From Myxococcales bacterium (lineage in GTDB: Bacteria; Myxococcota_A; Polyangia; Polyangiales; Polyangiaceae): 64,000 nucleotides of DNA. The translations under genes were made by a program, and so were the position numbers. The stretch is taken from assembly GCA_016712525.1 (NCBI GenBank), contig JADJQX010000007.1, forward strand, positions 930,001 through 994,000, given 5' to 3'. Every line of letters begins with the position of its first letter. The stretch's first letter is position 1. Positions 25,735-33,617 of the stretch are shown here, in pieces. The notes beneath the pieces were generated by a model. That model did no database searches and was not told the DNA's origin. It worked only from the letters and a program-made list of their open reading frames with translations.

Positions 25735-25916
25735 GGAATCGCCCTTCGCGCTACGCCTTATCGTCGACCGTGGGCGCGAAATTGACAAGCGCTATCCGCG
25801 ATATCCCGAAAGAAATTCGCGGCGTTCCCGACGCCGCTCCGAGCTACGCCCCGGTGAAGGTCCCTGGCGACCGAGGCCGCCGGAAGAGTCGGGCAGGCCG
25901 CGAGCCGGACCGCTCT

Positions 25917-26114
25917 TCAGCCCCCCCCGACGAAGTGCACGATCTCGAAGGTGTCCCCTTCGGCGACCCGGCGTGTGGTGTGCTCGCTCCGGGGCACGAC
26001 GTCTCGGTTCTGCTCGACGGCCACGAGGGCGCCGAGCCCGAGCGTGTCGAGCAGGCTACGGACGGTCGTGCCCTCGGGCACGTCGTGGGGGGCTCCGTTG
26101 ACGGTGATTCGCAT
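25917..26114 (-). CDS. thiS: Sulfur carrier protein ThiS
   Basis: A 65-residue ubiquitin-fold protein that carries sulfur, as a C-terminal thiocarboxylate, for the thiazole moiety of thiamine. The start MRITVNG, a middle of VAVEQNRDVVPRSEH and the end FEIVHFVGGG are diagnostic; the terminal Gly-Gly is required for adenylation and is present. No thiG, thiF or thiO neighbours are visible, so this is an orphan carrier; it may serve a dispersed thiamine pathway or another sulfur-transfer system. It is divergent from the bactofilin gene. Confidence 0.9.
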   Translation of the reverse strand: MRITVNGAPHDVPEGTTVRSLLDTLGLGALVAVEQNRDVVPRSEHTTRRVAEGDTFEIVHFVGGG

Positions 26115-26280
26115 GACGACCTCGGTCACCGTCCTAGCAAACCCGCGTTCGCGGATCCCACGACAATGGCGTGGACGAGCGCTCCGAGGTCGCGCCCCGG
26201 TCGCGAGTCGGGCCGAAGAGCCACCGTCGCAGGAATCGGCTGCCGCGGAAGGGCGTTTTGGGCTATGTCGCGGAGCTCCC

Positions 26281-26649
26281 ATGGTCGGTGTACAACCCAG
26301 CGAGATCACGGCGCTCCTCGGGCGCGGAACGCACTTCGACGGCAAGCTTCGTTTCGACGGGGTCGTCCGCATCGATGGCAGCTTCACCGGCGAAATCCGC
26401 AGCGAGGACACGCTCATCGTGGGAGAAGGGGCGGAGATTCGGGCGAACGTCACCGTCGCGACCGTCATCGTGCGCGGGGGCACCGTCATCGGCGACATTC
26501 GCGCCAAGGTCGCCGTGGAGGTGCACGCTCCGGCGAAGGTCGTCGGGAACATCCACTCGCCGTCGCTCTTCATCGACCGTGGCGTCGCGTTCGAGGGCAC
26601 CTGCCGCATGGACGCGGTGGAGCCGGACGAGGACATCGAGGTCCCGTGA
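26281..26649 (+). CDS. Bactofilin
   Basis: A 122-residue polymer-forming cytoskeletal protein. After a short tail comes a right-handed beta-helix of repeating hydrophobic/Gly strands (FDGVVRIDGSFTGEIRSED, IVGEGAEIRANV, VIVRGGTVIGDI, EVHAPAKVVGNI, LFIDRGVAFEG; each is one coil), then an acidic tail. Length and coil number match bactofilins. Known roles are scaffolds for chromosome segregation, cell shape or stalk synthesis in bacteria including myxobacteria. The start ATG is only loosely preceded by a Shine-Dalgarno. The following lipoprotein gene overlaps its stop (GTGA). Confidence 0.88.
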   Translation: MVGVQPSEITALLGRGTHFDGKLRFDGVVRIDGSFTGEIRSEDTLIVGEGAEIRANVTVATVIVRGGTVIGDIRAKVAVEVHAPAKVVGNIHSPSLFIDRGVAFEGTCRMDAVEPDEDIEVP

Positions 26650-27113
26650 GGTCGCGGCTCGTCCTCGGGGCCTTCGTAGCGCTCGGGGTCGCGTGCGCGA
26701 ACGCCGGCAAGAACGAGCCCCAACGCGCGCCCTCGCCGACGAAAGCCGACGCGGGACCGCAAGAAGGCGTCGACGCCGGATCGCCTGTTCCGTGGAGCGC
26801 CGAGGTGGCCCGCGTCGCCACTCTGGGGTTCGTCGAGGTCGGGACGTTCACGCTCGCCGGCGCCGAGGCTCGGACCCTGCTCGGACTGCCGCTCTCGGCC
26901 GTGACGTGTGTGAGGATCGGGGTTCGCGGCCGGGACGATGCGGAGGTTCGAGTGCTCGTCGGTGGCACCGAGCGCGCGCGGCTCACCCTGGTTCCTGGCG
27001 AGGTGCTCGGGGCGGGGCCGCTCTGCGGGAGCGCTGGCGAGGCCATCGAGCTCGAGCGCCTACGCGGGACGACGCCGCTCGAAGCGAAGGTGTTCGTGCC
27101 GCGCCCACGCTGA
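26646..27113 (+). CDS. Small lipoprotein, unknown function
   Basis: A 155-residue lipoprotein, start GTG 26646 overlapping the bactofilin stop by 4 nt, so probably coupled to it. The leader ends GVAC (Cys 17). After a Ser/Pro/Asp linker (about 22-45) comes a compact beta-rich domain (WSAEVARVATLGFVEVGTF, ARLTLVPGEVLGAG) with two Cys (ca. 91, 126). Family not recognised. Coupling to bactofilin suggests a function at the envelope linked with the cytoskeleton. Confidence 0.6.
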   Translation: MRSRLVLGAFVALGVACANAGKNEPQRAPSPTKADAGPQEGVDAGSPVPWSAEVARVATLGFVEVGTFTLAGAEARTLLGLPLSAVTCVRIGVRGRDDAEVRVLVGGTERARLTLVPGEVLGAGPLCGSAGEAIELERLRGTTPLEAKVFVPRPR

Positions 27114-27178
27114 GACGACCTTGGGGGCCCGGCGAAAAAAATGGCCGCAGCTCCGGCTCGAGAACCGTGACCGCCGAC

Positions 27179-27793
27179 TTAGCCCCCGCGCCGCGCGATC
27201 ACGCCGAGCCACACCCGCGAACGAGACGTGGACGTCGGGTAGGCGGCGGGGTCGAGGGGCTTGGCGAACAGTACGAGCGCTCGGATCATGGCGCGCGCTT
27301 CTTTGACGAGCCCTTCGTCTCCGTCGGCCGTCCCGCTCACGAGGAGCGAGCGCCAGGCCGCGAGCGCTGCCGGGTAGAGACCATCCGACATGTAGTATCC
27401 CGCGACTTTGCGGCGCACGCTCGGGTCGGCGCGAGCCACGAGCTCGACCTCGGCGACGGCCTCGGGCAAGCGCCCGAGCGCATGAAGCGCGTCGGCCCTG
27501 GCGAGGTGCGCTCTCGTCGAACCGGGCAGCCGCGCGATGCATGCGGAATACACGTGCTCGGCCTCGGCCACGTCGCCGAGCCGTGTGCGGAGCGACCCGA
27601 GCGCGAGCCAGGCCTCCTCGTGGGTCCCGTCGAGGGCGAGCGCCTCCGTGTAGCGGCGGACCGCCACCTCGTCCTCGTGGGCGGCCTCGGCCCGGCGCGC
27701 GCTCGCGACGAGCTCGTCGGAGGAGGACGCACGCGCCACCCTCGGGAGGCCCAGCGACAAGACGCAGGCGGCGACGATCGACGCTCTCCGCAT
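27179..27793 (-). CDS. Exported TPR protein
   Basis: A 204-residue protein. The signal peptide is about 1-22 (IVAACVLSLGLPRVARASS). TPR repeats run from about 26 to 140 (AEAAHEDEVAVRRYTEALALDG, EEAWLALGSLRTRLGDVAEAEHVY, given as separate repeats). The C-terminal part ends RVWLGVIARRGG. The ATG at 27793 is chosen because a signal peptide begins there; the frame extends upstream to 27844. TPRs mediate protein contacts; partner unknown. It is convergent with the lipoprotein gene. Confidence 0.65.
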   Translation of the reverse strand: MRRASIVAACVLSLGLPRVARASSSDELVASARRAEAAHEDEVAVRRYTEALALDGTHEEAWLALGSLRTRLGDVAEAEHVYSACIARLPGSTRAHLARADALHALGRLPEAVAEVELVARADPSVRRKVAGYYMSDGLYPAALAAWRSLLVSGTADGDEGLVKEARAMIRALVLFAKPLDPAAYPTSTSRSRVWLGVIARRGG

Positions 27794-27870
27794 GGCGGAA
27801 ATGTGCCACGGCGCTCGGGGCGCGGAAACCCGAAATCGCGCCACCCCGGACGAGCTTGGTGTCCTACGTC

Positions 27871-28296
27871 CTAGAACGAGACGCCGAAGAGGTCGCGGAA
27901 GCGCTGGTTCGGCTCCTTTGCCGCGTCGACGTCGGCGAGACCGAGGCGGAACGAGATGGTCTCACCGTCTCCCCAGGGCCACCAGAGCCCGAACACGAGG
28001 AGCCCCGCCGAGGGCCCGATCGACAGCGCGATTTGGTTCGCACGAATGCCTCCGGACCGCTCGACGACGTCCTGAAGGGGCTGGGGTGCCCGAGTGATGC
28101 TCGCATGCGTGTATTGTGCAGGCATCGCCTCGGCGACGGCGGCCTTGGCTTGCACCTCCTGCTCGACCGTGAAGGAAGAGGTCAAGCACACGAGCCGCGA
28201 GTCCCAGGTCCACCCTCGGGTGGGCCAAGAGCGCCGCAAGCGCCCGAGCGCGTCGAAGATGGGCTGCCAGTTGTCGTTCCATCCGCGTACGGTCAT
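27871..28296 (-). CDS. Unrecognised small protein
   Basis: A 141-residue protein with an unusual Trp-rich N-terminus (RGWNDNWQPIF, RRSWPTRGWTWDSRL) and a hydrophobic, Gly/Trp-rich segment (SAGLLVFGLWWPWGDGET). No signal peptide or known motif. A TAGACT box ends 9 nt before the ATG. Function unknown. It lies 58 nt downstream of the SixA-like gene on the same strand. Confidence 0.5.
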   Translation of the reverse strand: MTVRGWNDNWQPIFDALGRLRRSWPTRGWTWDSRLVCLTSSFTVEQEVQAKAAVAEAMPAQYTHASITRAPQPLQDVVERSGGIRANQIALSIGPSAGLLVFGLWWPWGDGETISFRLGLADVDAAKEPNQRFRDLFGVSF

Positions 28297-28354
28297 CGTG
28301 GAGCGAGTCTATGGAAGAGGCCCGCGGAAAGAAACCGTGAACTTCTCGGCGGGC

Positions 28355-28810
28355 TCAGGCGAGGAGGAGCGGCGCCATCGACGCTCCCTCTCGGAACGTG
28401 CACGAGGGGCGCCTCTCGTCGAGCACGGCCAGCTCGCCCGGCGTGAGCGTCGGGAACGAGGGCCGCCCTGCGAGGGCCGCGGCGATGCGCGAGAGCCCAG
28501 GCTCGTCCGCTACGACGAGCACGACCTCGCCCAACGGGAGGACCTTGCCGAGCAGGACCTCGGGTGGCGTCGTCGGACCGATCTCGGCGAGCACCACCAC
28601 CGGGCCGAGGAAATCGAGCACCCCCGCGGCGAGCTCGGCCGCTTGAATCGACGGAGGATCGTTCGCGCAGACGACCGCCGCGAGCTCGAACGGCGAGAGC
28701 TCGCGCTTCGCTCGGTACGTCGTCCCGCGAACGGCCGTCCTGCCGGGGCCGGAGAGGCCGAGAGAGGGCGCTTCGGCGTGGGCCCCGGGCCGCAAAAACA
28801 GGGTCCGCAT
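28355..28810 (-). CDS. SixA-like protein lacking the catalytic histidines
   Basis: A 151-residue protein that aligns by eye, start to end, with phosphohistidine phosphatase SixA: MRTLFLRPGAHAE (family R-H-G becomes R-P-G), GLSGPGRTAVRG, VVCANDPPSIQAAELAA, then VVLVVADEPGLSRI (family S/G-H becomes A-D). Both catalytic His positions are replaced, so activity is not expected. It could be a pseudo-enzyme binding a phosphohistidine or phosphate ligand. Its ATG overlaps the stop of the upstream lipoprotein gene by 1 nt (TGATG), which suggests co-translation. Confidence 0.6.
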   Translation of the reverse strand: MRTLFLRPGAHAEAPSLGLSGPGRTAVRGTTYRAKRELSPFELAAVVCANDPPSIQAAELAAGVLDFLGPVVVLAEIGPTTPPEVLLGKVLPLGEVVLVVADEPGLSRIAAALAGRPSFPTLTPGELAVLDERRPSCTFREGASMAPLLLA

Positions 28811-29382
28811 CAGTACCGGAAGGGCGCGCTGCGGGCGACCGAGCCGTCGGTGCCGATCGCGTAGGCACACACCACCGAGCCCTCGCGCAGGGTGCCGAGG
28901 TTCGGCGCGTAGAGCTTCACCGCGTGGGGGCCCGGGGACAGGAAGACCGCTCCGTTGTCCGCGTTGACGAATTTCCCCTGCTCCTCGACGCCGATGCCCC
29001 CGCTCATCCTCCCGAGCTCGAGAGCGCCTCCGAGCTCGGCGGGGGCAGGCTCGTTACCGACCGAGGTGGTCGCCCGAAAACCGCCGACCGGGTCGCACTT
29101 TTCGTTCGCGACCGAGAGATAGAGCGCCTTCGCGGGCCCGACCACGGTGGCCGTGAACACGAGATCGAGGGAGCCATCGGGGCGGAGCGCGCCGCCGCGC
29201 ATGCCGACCTTGTCGACGTGGAGAGACTCCGGGGACAGCGAAAACGCCGTAATTTGCGCCGGGCGCTTGGCGTCGACGGTGGTGCCTGCGGGCCCCCTCG
29301 TGCCTTGCGGCTCGCACGCGGCGAGCGCGATGGCGAGCGCGAGGGTGGACGTCGCGAGACCTTGGCGGGTTCGATGGCTCAC
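28810..29382 (-). CDS. Lipoprotein of unknown function
   Basis: A 190-residue lipoprotein starting at GTG 29382. The leader ends LAAC (Cys 23). The mature part is beta-rich (AQITAFSLSPESLHVDK, LDLVFTATVVGPAKALYLSV), with two Cys (about 93 and 169, the latter in VVCAYAIGTDGSV) that may form a disulfide. No recognised domain. Overlap with the SixA-like gene indicates an operon of these two, possibly with the next gene. Divergent from the glycosyltransferase. Confidence 0.6.
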   Translation of the reverse strand: MSHRTRQGLATSTLALAIALAACEPQGTRGPAGTTVDAKRPAQITAFSLSPESLHVDKVGMRGGALRPDGSLDLVFTATVVGPAKALYLSVANEKCDPVGGFRATTSVGNEPAPAELGGALELGRMSGGIGVEEQGKFVNADNGAVFLSPGPHAVKLYAPNLGTLREGSVVCAYAIGTDGSVARSAPFRY

Positions 29383-29492
29383 CGCTCACCGATATCGGAT
29401 CCCGCGACGGCCGAGCAAGCGGGACACGTCGCGGGAGAGGGGCCCGCGTCATTTCCGTCGCGCCCGCCGCGCCTTTGGGCGATAGTCGGGCC

Positions 29493-30683
29493 ATGATGCG
29501 CGGGGAAAATATCGTCTGTTTCGCGAAGGACTGGAGCGAGGACCCGACGAGCAACAACCATGTGATGAAGCTCCTCGGCCGCGACAACAAGGTCTTGTGG
29601 CTGAACTCGATCGCGACGCGGACGCCGAAGCTCACGAGCGGCCGCGACATGGGCAAGATCGTCACCAAGCTGAAGAGCTTCGCGAAGGGCCCGAAGCACA
29701 TCGAAGGTGGGCTCGACGTCTACACGCCGATCGTGCTGCCTTTTCCCCATAGCCAGCTCGCCCAGAAGGTGAACGAGCACGTCCTGCGCGAGAGCCTCCG
29801 CTTCTTGCGCTCGAGGCGTGGCATGCGGGATTTCCAGCTCTGGAGCTTCTTGCCGACCGCCGAGAAGTACGTCGGCAAGCTCGGGGAGAGCCTCTCGGTC
29901 TACTACTGCACCGACGAGTGGTCGCACTTCTCCTACGTCGACAAGGACAAGATCGTGGCCATGGAGCGCGCCCTCTGCGAGCGCGTCGATCTCGTGTTCT
30001 GCACGGCCCGAACGCTCCTCGAGCGGAAGGGCGCGTACAACCCCAACACGTTCCTCGCCTCGCACGGCGTCGATCACGCCCACTTCGCGAAGGCCCTCGA
30101 CCCCCGCACCGAGATCGCGGAGGAGATCCGCAACCTGCCGAAGCCGATCTTCGGCTTCATCGGGCTCGTCCAAGACTGGGTCGACGTCGAGTTCTTCGCG
30201 TACCTCGCCGAGCGCCGTAAAGACGCCTCCATCGTCGTCGTCGGGAAGAGCCTGGTCGACCTCTCGAGGCTCGAAAAGTATAAGAATATCCATCTATTGG
30301 GGCGAAAGCCTTACGAGTCTCTCCCGTCGTTCTGCAAGGGCTTCGACGTGTCGCTCATCCCGTTCGTCCAGAACGAGCTCACGCGGAACGTGAACCCGAT
30401 CAAGCTTCGCGAGTACCTCTCGGCAGGCCTCGCGGTCGTCTCGACCGACATCCCCGAGGTCACGCTCTACGCCGACGCCGCCCATGGTGAAATGAAGGGG
30501 GCCGTGCTCGTCGGGCGCACCCACGAGGAGCTCTTCGCCCATTGCGAGAGGGCCCTCCGCGAAGACTCACCGGAGGCGCGACGCGCTCGGTCGGACGAGA
30601 TGAAGAAGGAGACCTGGGAGGTGAAGGTCGCCGAGCTCGGTGATCACGTCCTCCGCGTCCGAGAGCAGAAGATGCGGAAGTGA
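29493..30683 (+). CDS. Glycosyltransferase (GT-B, GT4-like)
   Basis: A 396-residue protein. The C-terminal half is a Rossmann-type GT-B domain: PKPIFGFIGLVQDWVDVEFFAYLA, ASIVVVGKS, NIHLLGRKPYESLPSFCKGFDVSLIPF, and the donor-phosphate and ribose segment NPIKLREYLSAGLAVVSTDIPEV (here E-Y-L-S-A-G). The N-terminal domain (SNNHVMKLLGRDNKVLWLNS) fits acceptor binding. Expected role: sugar transfer to a lipid, polysaccharide or metabolite; donor and acceptor unknown. Two ATGs (29493, 29496) are possible; a GATAGT box ends 6 nt before. The methyltransferase GTG overlaps its stop. Confidence 0.85.
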   Translation: MMRGENIVCFAKDWSEDPTSNNHVMKLLGRDNKVLWLNSIATRTPKLTSGRDMGKIVTKLKSFAKGPKHIEGGLDVYTPIVLPFPHSQLAQKVNEHVLRESLRFLRSRRGMRDFQLWSFLPTAEKYVGKLGESLSVYYCTDEWSHFSYVDKDKIVAMERALCERVDLVFCTARTLLERKGAYNPNTFLASHGVDHAHFAKALDPRTEIAEEIRNLPKPIFGFIGLVQDWVDVEFFAYLAERRKDASIVVVGKSLVDLSRLEKYKNIHLLGRKPYESLPSFCKGFDVSLIPFVQNELTRNVNPIKLREYLSAGLAVVSTDIPEVTLYADAAHGEMKGAVLVGRTHEELFAHCERALREDSPEARRARSDEMKKETWEVKVAELGDHVLRVREQKMRK

Positions 30684-31444
30684 CGTCGCTCGGTCCTTGG
30701 GCCCTCGTCACGGGCGTCTTCGCGCTCTTCGGTGTCGTGTGGCTCGTCACGATCGCCCGGTCCTTCGGGAGGGCCCCGTCTTCCCCGCTCGAGCACGCGA
30801 TCGACAGGACGGCCCGGAGGTTCGAGCGCGCCGCGGAGAAGAAGGGCGACTACTACTTCGCGCGGGGCAAGCTCCAAGGCGATCCCGCGACCGCCGCCAT
30901 CGCCGGCTTGGGCGCGCTCGGGAGCGTCCTGGATCTCGGGTGCGGACGGGGGCAGCTCGCGCTGCTCTTGCTCGAGGCCGAGGTGGCCGAGCGTGTGCAC
31001 GGGGTCGATTGGGACGGAGCCAAGGTCGCGTTCGCGTCACGGGCGGCCGAAGGTCTCCGCGCGACGTTCGAGACGGGGGACGTCCGCGAAGCCGCGGGTG
31101 GGCCGTTCGACACCGTCCTGCTCGTCGACGTCCTGCACTACTTCTCCCGCGAGGTCCAAGATGCGCTCCTCGATCGCGCGGCCGGGCTCGTCAACCCCGG
31201 GGGGCGCATCGTCGTGCGCGAGGCGGATCGTGGTCGAGGCCTCCGGTCGCTCACGACACGGATCCAAGAGGGCGTCGGGACGTGGGCACGGGTGAACGTC
31301 GGGGAGCGCGTGCTCTTTCGGGACGTCGAGCGCGAGCTCGTGCCCCGCCTCGAGCGGCTCGGGTTCGACGCGAGCGTCGTCCCGTGCTGGGGGAGCACCC
31401 CGTTCTCCAACGTGTTGCTCGTGGCGACCCGCCGCGCGCCTTGA
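30680..31444 (+). CDS. Membrane-anchored SAM-dependent methyltransferase
   Basis: A 254-residue protein starting at GTG 30680 and overlapping the glycosyltransferase stop by 4 nt. One N-terminal transmembrane helix (about 6-27) precedes a class I methyltransferase: SAM motif VLDLGCGRGQLAL (about 83-95), acidic Asp in GVDWDGA, DTVLLVDVLHYFSRE, LVNPGGRIVVRE. A substrate-side motif (RIQEGVGTWARVNVGERVLF) follows. Translational coupling with the glycosyltransferase suggests both act on the same membrane-associated glycolipid or polyketide-like compound, but that is inference. Confidence 0.82.
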   Translation: MTSLGPWALVTGVFALFGVVWLVTIARSFGRAPSSPLEHAIDRTARRFERAAEKKGDYYFARGKLQGDPATAAIAGLGALGSVLDLGCGRGQLALLLLEAEVAERVHGVDWDGAKVAFASRAAEGLRATFETGDVREAAGGPFDTVLLVDVLHYFSREVQDALLDRAAGLVNPGGRIVVREADRGRGLRSLTTRIQEGVGTWARVNVGERVLFRDVERELVPRLERLGFDASVVPCWGSTPFSNVLLVATRRAP

Positions 31445-31490
31445 CGTCACGTCCGTGCGGGCTCGCTTTGCGCCCGTGAGGCCGTTTGTT

Positions 31491-32393
31491 ATGAAGGGGA
31501 ACGTGGAAAACCGAGCAGGGCGCCGCGATACGGCCTGGTGGCTCTCGATGCTTCGCAAGCGTCGTGAGCGTATGTACGAGGAAAAGCTCGACTATTCGCA
31601 GAAGATCGAGTTCCGCGACGAAGCCGAGCGGGCCGCGTGCATCGCGTTCTTCAACGCGGCCTTCCGGGCCGAAGAGTCGGGCCTCACGCAGGCCCATACC
31701 CTCGCCGACGAGATCGGCAAGCTCGACCCCGACCTGGGCGAGTGCCTGCGCCTCTACGGCGACGAAGAGGGCTGGCACCGCGAGCTGCTCACGGAGCTCA
31801 TCGAGCGCATCGGAGGGGAGATCCGCCCCATGGGTCCCACGACGCGCACGTTCTACAAGCTCTACGCGCGCGCCAAGCGGGTCGACACGATCGTGCTCAC
31901 GAACCTCATGTTCGAGACGATCGGGTCGACGACCTACCGCCTCGCGCTCCGTCACGTGAGGACCGACGCGTCGTTCGCGACGCTCCGGCACGCGCTCACG
32001 ATTCTGACGCGTGACGAATCGTTCCACGTCCCGCTCAACGTTCATTTCCTCCGCGAGTGCCAGAAGCTCGGGCTCGGTAGCCACCCTTTGCGCCAGCAGG
32101 CGCTCTACGACGTCCTCTTCGGGGCGCTCCTCGCCTCGGCCTACGCGAGCCGTCGCCGCGCGTTCGCGTTCGACAACATCCCGTTCCCGGTGCTCGCGCG
32201 CGCGTACGGCGAGCACCTCGGCCGCCTCTTCCTCCACGAGGCCGACCTCCGGTTCTCTCCGCCGTCGCCGCTCCTCTGGTCCCTCGGTCTCACGAAGGGC
32301 GGGCTCCTCCGCGACCCGAGCCCATCGGTGGTCAGCATCGAGGCCGCCGAGGCCGCCGTCGACCGTGAGCGTGTCGCCGTGACGGCGCTCTGA
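31491..32393 (+). CDS. Ferritin-like diiron protein, probable oxygenase
   Basis: A 301-residue all-helical protein with the four-helix diiron pattern: Glu 61/62 (FRAEES), Glu 92/93 plus His 96 (GDEEGWH), Glu 142 (MFETIGS), and Glu 176 plus His 179 (RDESFH). This E...EExxH...E...ExxH arrangement is that of ferritin-like oxygenases or hydroxylases. Reaction and substrate are unknown; two candidates are an oxygenase acting on a glycolipid, or one working with the methyltransferase and glycosyltransferase upstream. The ATG at 31491 has no Shine-Dalgarno; later ATGs at 31548 and 31572 are possible but would lose the first part. Confidence 0.7.
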   Translation: MKGNVENRAGRRDTAWWLSMLRKRRERMYEEKLDYSQKIEFRDEAERAACIAFFNAAFRAEESGLTQAHTLADEIGKLDPDLGECLRLYGDEEGWHRELLTELIERIGGEIRPMGPTTRTFYKLYARAKRVDTIVLTNLMFETIGSTTYRLALRHVRTDASFATLRHALTILTRDESFHVPLNVHFLRECQKLGLGSHPLRQQALYDVLFGALLASAYASRRRAFAFDNIPFPVLARAYGEHLGRLFLHEADLRFSPPSPLLWSLGLTKGGLLRDPSPSVVSIEAAEAAVDRERVAVTAL

Positions 32394-32499
32394 AGGGCCG
32401 TCCAAAAATCGAAATTCAGCGGCACCTCGCGCCCCCGGAGCACGCGGCTGACGCACGGCACGGCGCGTCGTGCGGGAGGTCTCGCGATCCCCTCGGATT

Positions 32500-32527
32500 T
32501 TGAGGTGAAGGCGCGAGGCCATAGGGT
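32500..32527 (+). promoter_or_regulatory. Candidate promoter of the keto-acid dehydrogenase operon
   Basis: TTGAGG (32500-32505), a 16-nt spacer, then TAGGGT (32522-32527), 13 nt before the E1-alpha ATG. It lies in the 147-bp gap after the diiron gene. Confidence 0.4.
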
Positions 32528-32540
32528 AAGGTGCGCCGCC

Positions 32541-33587
32541 ATGCAACCGGCTACCTCCGGCGACGTTGGCGGGGAAGGGGGCTCGGCCCTCGGTGGCGGG
32601 CCCGCCGCACGTGTCCTCGCCGACGACGGCACCCTGGCCCCCTCGTGCACCTCCCCGCTCGACCTCGCGGGCACGCAGGCGCTCTACACCGCCCTCGTCC
32701 GTGCTCGCGCGCTGGATCTCCGCTTCGTCGACCTCCAGCGAAAAGGGGACATTCCGTTCCACGCGAGCGCCATCGGCCGTGAGGGGGGCATCGTGGGCGC
32801 GGCCTTCGCGATGGAGGAAGGCGACGCGCTCTTTCCGTCCCCGCGCGAGCTCATGGCGTCCGCGACGCGAGGGGTGCCCGTGGCGTCGCTCGTGCATCAA
32901 GCGATGGGGACGTCCGCGTCGGTCACGAAGGGCAAATCTCCGCCGACCCAAGTGTCGGGGCGGGCGCACGGGGTCGTGTCCGTGAGCGGGATCGCGGGCG
33001 CGCAGCTCCCTCACGCGACGGGCTTCGGGTGGGCCGCGCGCATGCGAGGCGACACGAAGGTCGCGCTCGGGATGGTCTCCGGCGGGGCCTTCGTCACGGG
33101 CGACTTCCACAACGCGCTCAACTTCGCCGGGGTCTCCAAGGCCAACGTGGTCTTCGTCGTCGTCGTCGAGGGGCTCCGCGGGCTCTCGGCCACCGCGACC
33201 GTCGCCGAGAAGGCCGAGGCCTACGGCCTCCCGTCCGTCCGCGTGGACGGAAACGACGTGCTCTGCGTCGTCCGCGAAGTCTCCGCCGCGATCGCCCGTG
33301 CGCGGCGCGGCGAGGGGGCGACCCTCGTCGAGGTGGTGACCGCGTCCCCCGAGGCCACGGAGGATGGGATCATCACGCTCTCCGAGACCTCGTGCCCCGT
33401 GGCGCTCCTCGAGCGGCACCTCGCGCATCTCGGCGCGAACGTAGCCGAGCTGCGGGCCTCCGCCGAGCGCGCGATCGACGCCGAGGTGCGCGCTGCCGTG
33501 GACGACGCCAAGCGCGCCGGGCCGCCTCCGCTCGCGTCTCTCGTCGAAGACGTCTTCGCCCACGTCCCCTCTCACCTTCGGGCTTAG
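32541..33587 (+). CDS. 2-oxo-acid dehydrogenase E1 alpha subunit, with degenerate thiamine-diphosphate motifs
   Basis: 348 residues, recognisable as E1-alpha over its length (AGTQALYTALVRARALDLRFVDLQRKGDIPF, GREGGIVGAAFAM as starting motifs, then SGGAFVTGDFHNALNFAGVSKANVVFVV). Three conserved sites are altered. The Mg/thiamine GDGA is S-G-G-A at 180-183 (Asp to Gly). The NN of the same motif is V-E at 209-210. The catalytic histidine loop (family T-Y-R-x-x-x-H-S) is replaced near 265-275 by VTASPEATEDG. Such a subunit should not bind the cofactor in the normal way. It is followed 30 bp later by an intact-looking E1-beta. The family role is decarboxylation of branched-chain 2-oxo acids, which feeds iso-branched fatty acids in myxobacteria. 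Confidence 0.78.
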   Translation: MQPATSGDVGGEGGSALGGGPAARVLADDGTLAPSCTSPLDLAGTQALYTALVRARALDLRFVDLQRKGDIPFHASAIGREGGIVGAAFAMEEGDALFPSPRELMASATRGVPVASLVHQAMGTSASVTKGKSPPTQVSGRAHGVVSVSGIAGAQLPHATGFGWAARMRGDTKVALGMVSGGAFVTGDFHNALNFAGVSKANVVFVVVVEGLRGLSATATVAEKAEAYGLPSVRVDGNDVLCVVREVSAAIARARRGEGATLVEVVTASPEATEDGIITLSETSCPVALLERHLAHLGANVAELRASAERAIDAEVRAAVDDAKRAGPPPLASLVEDVFAHVPSHLRA

Positions 33588-33617
33588 CTCGAAGCCCTTC
33601 GCTGAACGGAACGCTCG

